Positions 1 to 6,093 of a DNA stretch of 18,286 bases are shown one piece after another. The notes under the pieces were generated by a model. That model made no database searches. It was not told where the DNA came from and worked only from the letters and a program-made list of their open reading frames with translations. How positions within the stretch are numbered: the stretch's first letter is position 1; the number at the start of each line of letters is the position of its first letter. Both the position numbers and the translations under genes were made by a program. Source of the DNA: an uncultured Acinetobacter sp. (lineage in GTDB: Bacteria > Cyanobacteriota > Vampirovibrionia > Gastranaerophilales > Gastranaerophilaceae); assembly GCA_946623365.1 (NCBI GenBank), contig CAMORE010000034.1:1-18286 (forward strand). Reading direction: 5' to 3'.

Positions 1-21
1 AGGTTGGGTTTTTAACCCAAC
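1..21. repeat. GTTGGGT-type palindromic repeat (P2)
   Basis: GTTGGGTT (3-10), loop TTT, AACCCAAC (14-21): an 8-bp perfect stem. Same family as the copies near 1955, 2758, 3088 and 3942. Here it is in an open frame with flgA. Confidence 0.75.
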
Positions 22-721
22 AAAAGCTTTTGCTTTGATATTATTTCTATTATTTATTTCACCTTCCGTTCAAGCTCAAGTAATCTCATCAAGCAAAGTT
101 AAAATTGATGTAGCAAGATTATTTGAGAATAACTATAAAAAGATTATAAACGGAGATGTTCAAGTTAAAATAACAGCGACCCCTTTTGCGGATTTACAAT
201 TGCCTGACGGCAGAGTGAGTTACAAAATCTCCGCAGGCGGAGATAAAATTCTTCCGCGCGATATTAAAAGAGTCGATGTATATGTTAACGGGGCTTTCAT
301 AAGAACTTTGAACCTTCCTGCACAAACAAGCGTTTATAAAGATGTATTAGTTGCAAGTGATTTTATAAATCGTGAACAAACATTAACGAAAGAATGCACA
401 GAAGTAAAAAAAATAGATGTTGCAAACAGAGCGGATTATGTATTGGACGGTTCAATGCTTGATAAAGAAATAACTACTAAAAAAATATTTCAAAAAGGTG
501 AAGTCATTGATAAAAGATTTGTAAAAATGAAACCTGATGTAGCAAGAAATGCGGATGTAAGAGTATTTTTTGTTTCAAACGGTTCGGTAATGATATCTGT
601 AGACGGAACAGCAATGTCTGACGGAATGTTAGGTGATTATATAAACGTAGAAAATAAAAACTATAAAAAAGTTTATAACGGAAAAATTATCGGAGAAAAC
701 AGAATTCTCGTAAATATTTAA
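2..721 (+). CDS. flgA: FlgA, flagellar P-ring assembly chaperone (5' end probably outside window)
   Basis: Periplasmic chaperone needed to assemble the FlgI P-ring. The frame carries a hydrophobic signal segment (ILFLLFISPSVQA) and then a mature part of about 210 residues. The C-terminal third has the SAF/FlgA pattern: a KKIFQKGEVIDKRFVKMKP stretch, then GMLGDYINVEN and a final V-x-G-x-I-x-x-x-x-x-V strand. It lies 30 bp upstream of flgI, its usual partner. A TTG at position 35 could start it, but there is no Shine-Dalgarno and no basic n-region there. The frame stays open to the left edge through a palindromic repeat (reading GWVFNPTKA), so the true start is probably upstream. Family call from domain pattern plus context; start uncertain. 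Confidence 0.82.
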   Translation, partial: GWVFNPTKAFALILFLLFISPSVQAQVISSSKVKIDVARLFENNYKKIINGDVQVKITATPFADLQLPDGRVSYKISAGGDKILPRDIKRVDVYVNGAFIRTLNLPAQTSVYKDVLVASDFINREQTLTKECTEVKKIDVANRADYVLDGSMLDKEITTKKIFQKGEVIDKRFVKMKPDVARNADVRVFFVSNGSVMISVDGTAMSDGMLGDYINVENKNYKKVYNGKIIGENRILVNI

Positions 722-751
722 AAAATAAAGCAAAAAACTTGGGGAGCGGAG

Positions 752-1846
752 ATGAAAAAATTTATAGCTACAATTTTAATATTGATGATGACAATAGGCT
801 TATCGCCGGTTAATGCAGCAACGGTTCGTTTAATGGATATTGCTCATATTCAGGGAGTAAGAGAAAACCAGCTTGTCGGATACGGAATTGTAGTTGGTTT
901 ACCGGGGACAGGCGATAACTCACGTTCTACACAAATTACTAATAAAATGCTTTTAAGAAATTTGGGTACTGTGATTGAACAAGAAAACTATATCCAAAAA
1001 GGTGCATCAGCAGCTGTTATTGTAACTGCAAATGTTCCACCGTTTGCAAAAAACGGAGACAAAATTGATGTTACAGTTTCAGCAATTGCAGATTGTAAAA
1101 GCTTAGAAGGCGGCGTTCTTGTTCAAACAATACTTAAAGCTCCAAACGGTGAAGCAGTAGCTGTTGCACAAGGTCCTCTGACTGTAGGCGGTATAGCTAA
1201 ATCTGCGGGCGGTTCTTCTATGAGAAATGCTATTACCACAACAGGAAGAATCCCCGGAGGTGCAATCGTTGAAAGAGACATTTATACCGAGATAGGCGAT
1301 GAAAGTACAATAACATTATCGCTTGATAAATCAGATTATACTCTTGTTTCAAGAATCGCAAATTCTATATCCAGAATTGCACCGGCTCGTGCAATTGACG
1401 GAAGTTCAGTCAAAGTTCAAATTCCTGAAAAATTCCAAAATGACAGAGTTTCTTTTATATCAATAATTGAAAACCTTGATGTAACTCCAACTGCTGAAAA
1501 AGCTAAAGTTGTTGTAAACGAAAGAACCGGAACGGTTGTAATCGGTTCTGATGTAAAACTTCTTCCTGCAGCAGTTGCACATGGTAATATAACGGTTACC
1601 GTTTCTTCTCATAATGCGGTTTCTCAACCGAATGAATTTTCAAACGGTGCTACAGTAGGTTTTGAAAACGCTGATATAGATATTCAAAAAGCACCCGGAA
1701 GGTTAGTAGAAATGAGTGCAAACAGTAATCTTAATGACTTAGTAAGAGCATTAAACTCAATAGGCGTTGCACCGGTTGACTTAATCTCAATATTGCAGGC
1801 ACTGAAAAAGTCAGGAAGTTTGCAGGCAGAACTGGTAATTATATAA
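752..1846 (+). CDS. flgI: FlgI, flagellar P-ring protein
   Basis: Forms the P-ring bushing around the distal rod in the peptidoglycan layer. At 364 aa it is the usual family length. A signal peptide covers about residues 1-22 (MKKFIATILILMM...PVNA). The mature start ATVRLMDIAHIQGVRENQLVGYG continues into IVVGLPGTGD, the hallmark of the family. Other conserved segments are DVTVSAIADCKSLEGGVL and, near the C-terminus, DLVRALNSIGVAPVDLISILQALKKSGSLQAELVII. The ATG at 752 follows a GGAG-rich Shine-Dalgarno (741-751). The gene follows flgA by 30 bp and precedes the rod-binding flgJ. Its presence implies an outer membrane and peptidoglycan-spanning rod. Confidence 0.97.
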   Translation: MKKFIATILILMMTIGLSPVNAATVRLMDIAHIQGVRENQLVGYGIVVGLPGTGDNSRSTQITNKMLLRNLGTVIEQENYIQKGASAAVIVTANVPPFAKNGDKIDVTVSAIADCKSLEGGVLVQTILKAPNGEAVAVAQGPLTVGGIAKSAGGSSMRNAITTTGRIPGGAIVERDIYTEIGDESTITLSLDKSDYTLVSRIANSISRIAPARAIDGSSVKVQIPEKFQNDRVSFISIIENLDVTPTAEKAKVVVNERTGTVVIGSDVKLLPAAVAHGNITVTVSSHNAVSQPNEFSNGATVGFENADIDIQKAPGRLVEMSANSNLNDLVRALNSIGVAPVDLISILQALKKSGSLQAELVII

Positions 1847-1848
1847 AG

Positions 1849-1888
1849 GTGAGCAAGTGAGCATGTGAACAGGTGATTAAGTGAAAAA
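1849..1888 (+). repeat. octamer array A (5 units)
   Basis: Five head-to-tail 8-mers, exactly in register: gtgagcaa, gtgagcat, gtgaacag, gtgattaa, gtgaaaaa. It begins two bases after the flgI stop codon. Same family as the arrays near 2361, 2708, 3234, 3872, 7205, 16916 and 16964. Confidence 0.85.
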
Positions 1889-1920
1889 GTAAGTCGGGGA
1901 AGACAAACAAACAAAAAGTA

Positions 1921-1940
1921 GGGTGCGGTGTACCGCACCG
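1921..1940. repeat. GGTGCGGT palindrome (P1), copy 1
   Basis: Stem GGTGCGGT (1922-1929), loop GT, ACCGCACC (1932-1939), preceded by GTA. Identical over 20 bp to the copy at 3051-3070. It is followed by A-rich DNA with no T-run, so it is not a standard intrinsic terminator on the + strand. Confidence 0.85.
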
Positions 1941-1954
1941 GACAATAAAAAAAA

Positions 1955-1973
1955 TAGGTTGGGTAAAACCCAA
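1955..1973. repeat. GTTGGGT palindrome (P2), copy 2
   Basis: TTGGGT (1959-1964), loop AAA, ACCCAA (1968-1973). It sits just upstream of the flgJ ribosome binding site. Confidence 0.75.
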
Positions 1974-1992
1974 TAAATAAAAAGGAAGCAAG

Positions 1993-2364
1993 ATGACAAT
2001 TTCACAAGCAGGTGATATACATTCGGGAACAATAGATTTAATTAAACATGGACTTAACCATGCCAGAACGGTTAATGCCGATCAAGAATTATATAACCAG
2101 ATTAAAAATTCAGGTGATGAAAAAACTCAATTAAAAAAGGTTGCAACTGAATTTGAATCTATATTTATAACAAAAATGCTTCAGGAAATGGATAAAACTG
2201 TAGATAAAGAAGAAAACGGCTTGTTCGGTAACGATAATAAATACGAAGAAGCCTTCAAAGGTATAATGTTTCAACAAATGGGAAGAGATTTAGCAAACAA
2301 TCCGAGAACTTCATTTGGATTTGCAGATCAGATATACAGACAAATGGAACATTTAGTCAAGTAA
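1993..2364 (+). CDS. flgJ: FlgJ-type rod-binding protein (no muramidase domain)
   Basis: Flagellar rod assembly factor of 123 aa. Residues about 45-120 match the Rod-binding domain: LKKVATEFESIFITKMLQEM, a spacer with NGLFGNDNKYEEAFKG, then MFQQMGRDLA and FGFADQIYRQM. The C-terminal glucosaminidase of enterobacterial FlgJ is absent. A separate hydrolase must therefore open peptidoglycan for the rod, as in other lineages with single-domain FlgJ. The ATG at 1993 is preceded by AAGGAAG (1982-1988). Position directly after flgI is typical. The last codons and the TAA stop run into the next octamer array. Confidence 0.9.
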   Translation: MTISQAGDIHSGTIDLIKHGLNHARTVNADQELYNQIKNSGDEKTQLKKVATEFESIFITKMLQEMDKTVDKEENGLFGNDNKYEEAFKGIMFQQMGRDLANNPRTSFGFADQIYRQMEHLVK

Positions 2365-2376
2365 ACAAGTGAATTA
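2361..2376 (+). repeat. short octamer array B overlapping the flgJ stop
   Basis: Two units, gtaaacaa and gtgaatta. The flgJ stop TAA (2362-2364) lies inside the first unit. Confidence 0.55.
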
Positions 2377-2387
2377 TAAAATATGTA

Positions 2388-2406
2388 GGGTGCAATTATT
2401 TGCACC
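2388..2406. repeat. GGTGC palindrome (P1 variant)
   Basis: GGTGCAA (2389-2395), loop TTAT, TTGCACC (2400-2406), preceded by GTAG as in the other P1 copies. The stem ends differ but remain complementary, which suggests pairing is preserved. Confidence 0.7.
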
Positions 2407-2423
2407 AAAAATAAAGGATAAAA

Positions 2424-2702
2424 ATGGAAATAATTAAAACACAAACAACACCGGTTCAACAATTTAGTGCATTAAATGCATTTAAATCAAACAAAAATCT
2501 TAAACCTGCTGAAGAGGTTCAAGAAAAACCTGAATCTCCAAGCGGAGTTAAAACATCATCAACACCTTCGCTTATGGACAGAATCGATGTAGCGGACGTG
2601 AGAAAATGTGCTGAATCAGTAGGAGAGTTCAATATAACAGATGATGACATAAAATACGGAATGCTGTATGGTAGAAGTGTTATAGCGGAATGGTTGTGTT
2701 GA
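2424..2702 (+). CDS. hypothetical flagellar-operon protein, 92 aa
   Basis: Not assignable to a named family. It is soluble, with no signal peptide. Residues 1-50 are polar and rich in Lys/Glu/Pro/Ser (likely disordered). Residues about 50-92 form a compact acidic segment (DRIDVADVRKCAESVGEF, then ITDDDIKYGMLYGRSV, ending WLC). The shape of a disordered N-terminus plus short helical C-terminus, within a flagellar operon, resembles anti-sigma FlgM or a small export chaperone, but I see no clear FlgM signature. The ATG at 2424 is preceded by AAAGGA (2412-2417) at normal spacing. It lies between flgJ and flgH, flanked on both sides by repeat modules. Confidence 0.75.
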   Translation: MEIIKTQTTPVQQFSALNAFKSNKNLKPAEEVQEKPESPSGVKTSSTPSLMDRIDVADVRKCAESVGEFNITDDDIKYGMLYGRSVIAEWLC

Positions 2703-2707
2703 TATAG

Positions 2708-2747
2708 GTGATTGAGTGAACAAGTGATCGAGTGAACAAGTGAAATA
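2708..2747 (+). repeat. octamer array C (5 units)
   Basis: Units gtgattga, gtgaacaa, gtgatcga, gtgaacaa, gtgaaata in perfect 8-nt register, five bases after the preceding stop codon. Confidence 0.85.
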
Positions 2748-2758
2748 TAAAGAAAATA

Positions 2759-2780
2759 GTAGGTTTAGAGAAACCCAACA
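2759..2780. repeat. decayed P2 palindrome, copy 3
   Basis: GTAGGTTTAGAGAAACCCAAC: GGTTT (2762-2766) pairs with AAACC (2771-2775). It aligns with the other P2 copies but part of the left arm has changed. Confidence 0.55.
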
Positions 2781-2813
2781 TTATTGGCATCAAACGATAG
2801 GAGAATAAATAGT

Positions 2814-2996
2814 ATGAATATTACAACAGAATTTGAGCTTGGAGATAAAGTAAAAATCAAAGTTTTTGATAATATCGAAGGAACGGTTGACGGATACTAT
2901 TATTCGTATGATGGACTAAAATATTATATTTCTTTTTATAAAGATTACAGAAGAGAATATGAATACTTGTATGCATATGAGATAGAAAAAATATAG
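2814..2996 (+). CDS. hypothetical small SH3/KOW-like protein, 60 aa
   Basis: Small beta-rich protein of unknown function. The start is taken at ATG 2814 because AGGAG lies at 2799-2803. An earlier in-frame codon at 2784 would translate part of the intergenic repeat region and has no ribosome binding site. The pattern F-x-x-GDKVKI...EGTVDGYYY..DGLKYYISF is typical of small SH3-barrel/KOW-like folds. It ends in a Tyr-rich acidic tail (YEYLYAYEIEKI). No signal peptide or membrane segment. It sits between the 92-aa gene and flgH. A flagellar role is only suggested by location, and it may be a passenger gene. Confidence 0.6.
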   Translation: MNITTEFELGDKVKIKVFDNIEGTVDGYYYSYDGLKYYISFYKDYRREYEYLYAYEIEKI

Positions 2997-3009
2997 TTAA
3001 TGATGAGCT

Positions 3010-3041
3010 GGATTGCTTCGGACTAATCGTCCTCGCAATGA
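3010..3041. repeat. ATTGC...GCAAT hairpin repeat (REP-like)
   Basis: Two nested stems: ATTGC (3012-3016) with GCAAT (3035-3039), and GGAC (3020-3023) with GTCC (3029-3032) around loop TAATC. The GGATTGCTTCG...CCTCGCAATGAC layout matches a dispersed repeat that I recall from many unrelated bacterial genomes. Only one copy is in this window. Confidence 0.65.
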
Positions 3042-3050
3042 CAGTAAGTA

Positions 3051-3070
3051 GGGTGCGGTGTACCGCACCG
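3051..3070. repeat. P1 palindrome, copy identical to 1921-1940
   Basis: Same GGTGCGGT-GT-ACCGCACC core, again preceded by AGTA and followed by an A-rich spacer and a P2 copy. Confidence 0.85.
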
Positions 3071-3087
3071 GAAAATAAATAAAAAAA

Positions 3088-3108
3088 GTAGGTTGGGTGA
3101 AACCCAAC
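3088..3108. repeat. P2 palindrome, copy 4
   Basis: GTTGGGT (3092-3098), loop GAA, ACCCAAC (3102-3108): a perfect 7-bp stem. Confidence 0.8.
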
Positions 3109-3179
3109 AAATAAAAGAACAAAGTAGTTTGGATTTTAACCGGACACAAAAAGATTTAAGGGAACAAGAGGAAAGATAA

Positions 3180-3866
3180 ATGAATATAAAGAATAAAATG
3201 AGAGATATTATAAGAAGTAAGTTTAAAACTCGCTTAATTACTCAATCACTCAATCACTTAATCGCTATAATAACATTTGTAGTGATGATAGCTTTTCCAC
3301 TTGCTGTCAATGCCGAGTCCCTCTTTGTTCTTGGTGCTCAACAGCATTATCAGGGAACGCCGCGTTCACTGTTCGGCGGAGTTCAAGCGCACCAAATAGG
3401 TGATTTAATATCAATAAGAATGTCTGAAAATGTTTCAGTTAGTGATAATTTAACATATTCTTCAGCAAAAGAATCAAATACAACTGACTCATTTACATCA
3501 TTCTTGAAAGAATGGTTCCATTTGAATAAGCTTAAAGATACAGGCGGATATGGAGGTTCAAACGAAGTTTCAAACTCTGCTCAAGGCCAACGAGCATTAA
3601 GCATGGGTGACAGAATAGCATGCCAAGTTGTTCAGCAGCTTCCTAACGGTAATTTATCTGTTCAAGGTAAGAAAACACTTGTTAACGGTAATGAAAGAGT
3701 TGATTTCATAGTTACAGGAGTTGTTGATCCCCGTTGGTTAAACGTAGACGGTGAAATATATTCATACAACGTATCAAATCTTCAATTTGCTCTATCCGGC
3801 AGAGGTTCGGTATCAAGAAGCCAGAACGAAGGTATATTTAACAGATTTATCAGGTATCTGTTCTAG
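3180..3866 (+). CDS. flgH: FlgH, flagellar L-ring protein (non-lipoprotein form)
   Basis: Outer-membrane L-ring subunit, 228 aa. After the signal region, conserved FlgH segments are visible: SLFGGVQAHQIGDLISIRM, then ENVSVSDN, RIACQVVQQLPNGNLSVQGKK, VNGNERVDFIVTGVVDPRW and ending GIFNRFIRYLF. The ATG at 3180 is set by AGAGGAAAG (3168-3176). The N-terminus is unusually long: about 30 polar residues precede the hydrophobic core. Codons for LITQSLNHLIA are an inverted octamer array (3234-3265). The cleavage region FPLAVNA-ES has no cysteine, so the usual FlgH lipobox is missing and this protein should be a soluble secreted subunit rather than a lipoprotein. Confidence 0.93.
   Translation: MNIKNKMRDIIRSKFKTRLITQSLNHLIAIITFVVMIAFPLAVNAESLFVLGAQQHYQGTPRSLFGGVQAHQIGDLISIRMSENVSVSDNLTYSSAKESNTTDSFTSFLKEWFHLNKLKDTGGYGGSNEVSNSAQGQRALSMGDRIACQVVQQLPNGNLSVQGKKTLVNGNERVDFIVTGVVDPRWLNVDGEIYSYNVSNLQFALSGRGSVSRSQNEGIFNRFIRYLF
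3234..3265 (-). repeat. octamer array D, inside the flgH signal-peptide coding region
   Basis: On the + strand: ttaattac, tcaatcac, tcaatcac, ttaatcgc. Read on the - strand: gcgattaa, gtgattga, gtgattga, gtaattaa. This is the same family as the intergenic arrays, but inverted and translated. Confidence 0.8.
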
Positions 3867-3871
3867 TATAG

Positions 3872-3903
3872 GTGAGCAAGTGAACGGGTGACTGAGTCAA
3901 AAG
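3872..3903 (+). repeat. octamer array E (3-4 units)
   Basis: gtgagcaa, gtgaacgg, gtgactga, then a decayed unit (gtcaaaag) merging into the next palindrome. It starts five bases after the flgH stop. Confidence 0.75.
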
Positions 3904-3905
3904 TA

Positions 3906-3925
3906 GGGTGCGGTGCACCGCACCG
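3906..3925. repeat. P1 palindrome, perfect-dyad copy
   Basis: GGTGCGGTGCACCGCACC (3907-3924) is a perfect 18-bp palindrome. It differs from the other copies by one central T-to-C change. Confidence 0.85.
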
Positions 3926-3941
3926 CACAATAAATAAAAAA

Positions 3942-3961
3942 GCAGGTTAGGTAAACCCAAC
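3942..3961. repeat. P2 palindrome, copy 5
   Basis: GTTAGGT (3946-3952), loop AA, ACCCAAC (3955-3961). One G-to-A change in the left arm makes one stem mismatch. Confidence 0.7.
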
Positions 3962-3978
3962 AAATAAAAGGAAACAAA

Positions 3979-4476
3979 ATGACCACGCAAAATATACAAA
4001 ACTTAATAGAAATCCTAGACAAAGAACTTGAAGCATATACAGAGCTAAAAGAGTTATTTTCTCAAAAAAGAGATATCTTAAAAAAATCACGTTCGGATGA
4101 TTTAGGAGTTCTCGATAACAAAATTTTGGCTTTAAATGATAAAATAGTAAAGTTAAATAAAAAAAGAGAAACTCTTTCGGTAGAGATAACCGGCAAAAAC
4201 TGCAATATGACAGAGTTTATCGAATTTGCTGAACAAAATGCTCAGGATTTCGTTAAACAATTAGAAGACAGAAAGGTAAAGATTTGTAAATTAATTCCTG
4301 AAATCACGTTACTTAATAACCAAAATGTGGAATTATTGAAGCATGGCATTATAATTACTAACAAGATGTTGGAAACGATTATAGATGCATTCGCTCCACA
4401 AGGAAGTTATTATAACGGAGCAGGCAAAACAGATACACATGATATTAATATGTGGACCGTAAGCGAAGAAATCTAA
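3979..4476 (+). CDS. flgN: FlgN-like chaperone for FlgK/FlgL
   Basis: Type III export chaperone of 165 aa that would hold the hook-filament junction proteins export-competent. It is predicted almost wholly helical: two long amphipathic, coiled-coil-prone stretches (about residues 1-75 and 85-140) rich in Leu, Lys and Glu, as in FlgN. The tail has QGSYYNGAGKTD, reminiscent of the Y-x-x-x-G motif after the last FlgN helix. It is immediately upstream of flgK (14 bp gap), the standard location. The ATG at 3979 is preceded by AAAGGAAA. Sequence similarity to FlgN is weak by eye; context and fold carry the call. Confidence 0.8.
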   Translation: MTTQNIQNLIEILDKELEAYTELKELFSQKRDILKKSRSDDLGVLDNKILALNDKIVKLNKKRETLSVEITGKNCNMTEFIEFAEQNAQDFVKQLEDRKVKICKLIPEITLLNNQNVELLKHGIIITNKMLETIIDAFAPQGSYYNGAGKTDTHDINMWTVSEEI

Positions 4477-4490
4477 TGAGGCAAAGATAA

Positions 4491-6089
4491 ATGAACTTAT
4501 TATCATCATTAAATATAAGCGCAGGCGCGCTATCGGTAAATGAAAAGGCTATAAGCGTTGTATCACATAACGTTTCAAACATGAACACTGAAGGTTACCA
4601 CAAACAACGTGTTAACTTGCAAGCAAGAAATATTGCAGGTCAAATAGGTGATAACCCCGCAAATCAGGTTCGTGCAAACGGCGGTGTAAAAATTGCTAAC
4701 GTAATGCGTTATAATGATGATTACCTAAATAACTATTACAGAGAACAGCTTTCTCAGAAAAATAAGCTGGAACAACAACTCGGAAATCTTGACGAACTTG
4801 CTGATATTTTTGATGATTTAGAAGGAACCGGATTAGATTCTGCTTTAAGTAAATTCTATGAAGCATTAAATAACCTTCAGGAATATCCTGCAAGTTCTAC
4901 TGCAAGGACCAACTTTATTGAAACATCAAAATCATTAACAGCATTAATGAATGAAAAAAGCGTTCAATTGAGCAAATTGACAGGTGAGGCTCTGGGTGAC
5001 GGAAGCAGCGAAGAAGCATTAAAAAACTCTAAAATATACGTTCAATATAGAGAATTAAACAACTCTCTTGAAGAACTGGCAGCTGTTAACAAAGCTCTTC
5101 AAACAACTCAGACAGGAACATTAACAGCTAATAACCTTCTTGACCAAAGAGATTTAATTCTTCATGACATTGCTCAATTTGTTGATATAACCGTTGATGA
5201 AAAACCAAACGGCTCTGTTTCTGTTTATACAGGCAATCAAGCTTTAGTAAAAGGTGCTACTGTTACAGGCAAACTTGATATTGAAACTGCAAAACATTAT
5301 TGCGAAGCACATGGTATTAAATATCCTGACGAATGGACAGGTGAAAACGCTGTTCTGAGTATTGTTGACAATGACGGCGGTAAAATTGTTGAAAATGCAA
5401 ACTCAATAATCACCGGCGGAGCATTAGGCGGTTTGATTCATTCTGCAACAGATTACGATGATGGTGAAACAAACGCAGGAACGGTTCAAGCAAGTTTAGA
5501 TAAACTGGCCGGTGTTATTGCTAAAGTGTTTAATGATTTTAACACAAGAGACGGTGCTTATTGCATAGATCCGGCTAATACAAACCACTTAACAGATACA
5601 TATGATAACAATTGGATATTTGCATGCTATGACGGAGACGGTAATGAAACAACAACCGGAATAACTGCCGCAAATATTAAGGTTTCTGATAATTTATTAT
5701 CAACTGACGGTATTTGGAATATAAGCTGCGCATACTTTGATGATCCTAAGTATTTTGATGAAAATGCCGTAGGAAATGCTCAAAACGTAGTTTCTATGAT
5801 GGGAACACGTAACGAAAAACAACCAGATTTAAACGGAATGTCCGTAGAAGATTTTTACACATCAATGCTTGGTAAAATTGCTTCTGCAGGTGATAATGTT
5901 AAATCACTATATGATACTCAATGCGACGTGGTTGATTCTCTTGAAAATCAACTGGATTCAGCATATGGAGTTGATTTAAATGAAGAGTTAGTAGACCTTG
6001 TTAAATACCAAACAGCATATGCTGCTGCTGCACAGGTATTTAATGTAGTTAACTCTTGTCTTGATACTTTAATGACACTAGGAAGGTAA
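4491..6089 (+). CDS. flgK: FlgK, hook-filament junction protein 1 (HAP1)
   Basis: Hook-associated protein at the hook-filament junction, 532 aa. The N-terminal rod/hook family motif is clear: LNISAGALSVNEKAISVVSH followed by NVSNMNTEGYHKQRVNL. The C-terminal motif (GVDLNEELVDLVKYQTAYAA followed by AAQVFNVVNSCLDTLMTLGR) completes the D0/D1 coiled-coil pair. The centre (residues about 150-430) is the variable exposed domain, with FlgK-type LLDQRDLILHDIAQFVDITV. A weak GAGG ribosome site lies at 4477-4480, close behind flgN, so translational coupling is likely. flgL follows after 4 bp. Confidence 0.96.
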   Translation: MNLLSSLNISAGALSVNEKAISVVSHNVSNMNTEGYHKQRVNLQARNIAGQIGDNPANQVRANGGVKIANVMRYNDDYLNNYYREQLSQKNKLEQQLGNLDELADIFDDLEGTGLDSALSKFYEALNNLQEYPASSTARTNFIETSKSLTALMNEKSVQLSKLTGEALGDGSSEEALKNSKIYVQYRELNNSLEELAAVNKALQTTQTGTLTANNLLDQRDLILHDIAQFVDITVDEKPNGSVSVYTGNQALVKGATVTGKLDIETAKHYCEAHGIKYPDEWTGENAVLSIVDNDGGKIVENANSIITGGALGGLIHSATDYDDGETNAGTVQASLDKLAGVIAKVFNDFNTRDGAYCIDPANTNHLTDTYDNNWIFACYDGDGNETTTGITAANIKVSDNLLSTDGIWNISCAYFDDPKYFDENAVGNAQNVVSMMGTRNEKQPDLNGMSVEDFYTSMLGKIASAGDNVKSLYDTQCDVVDSLENQLDSAYGVDLNEELVDLVKYQTAYAAAAQVFNVVNSCLDTLMTLGR

Positions 6090-6093
6090 CATT

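Noticed and set aside
1849..1888. CRISPR-like array
   Set aside because: Units are 8 bp with no spacers, and no cas genes are in the window.
1684..1938. 84-codon minus-strand reading frame behind flgI
   Set aside because: It consists of flgI antisense plus the inverse translation of octamer array A (LFTCSLAHL). No ribosome site; an artefact of stop-free repeats.
1921..1940. P1 palindromes as transcription terminators
   Set aside because: No T-run follows on the + strand and the genes downstream belong to the same operon.
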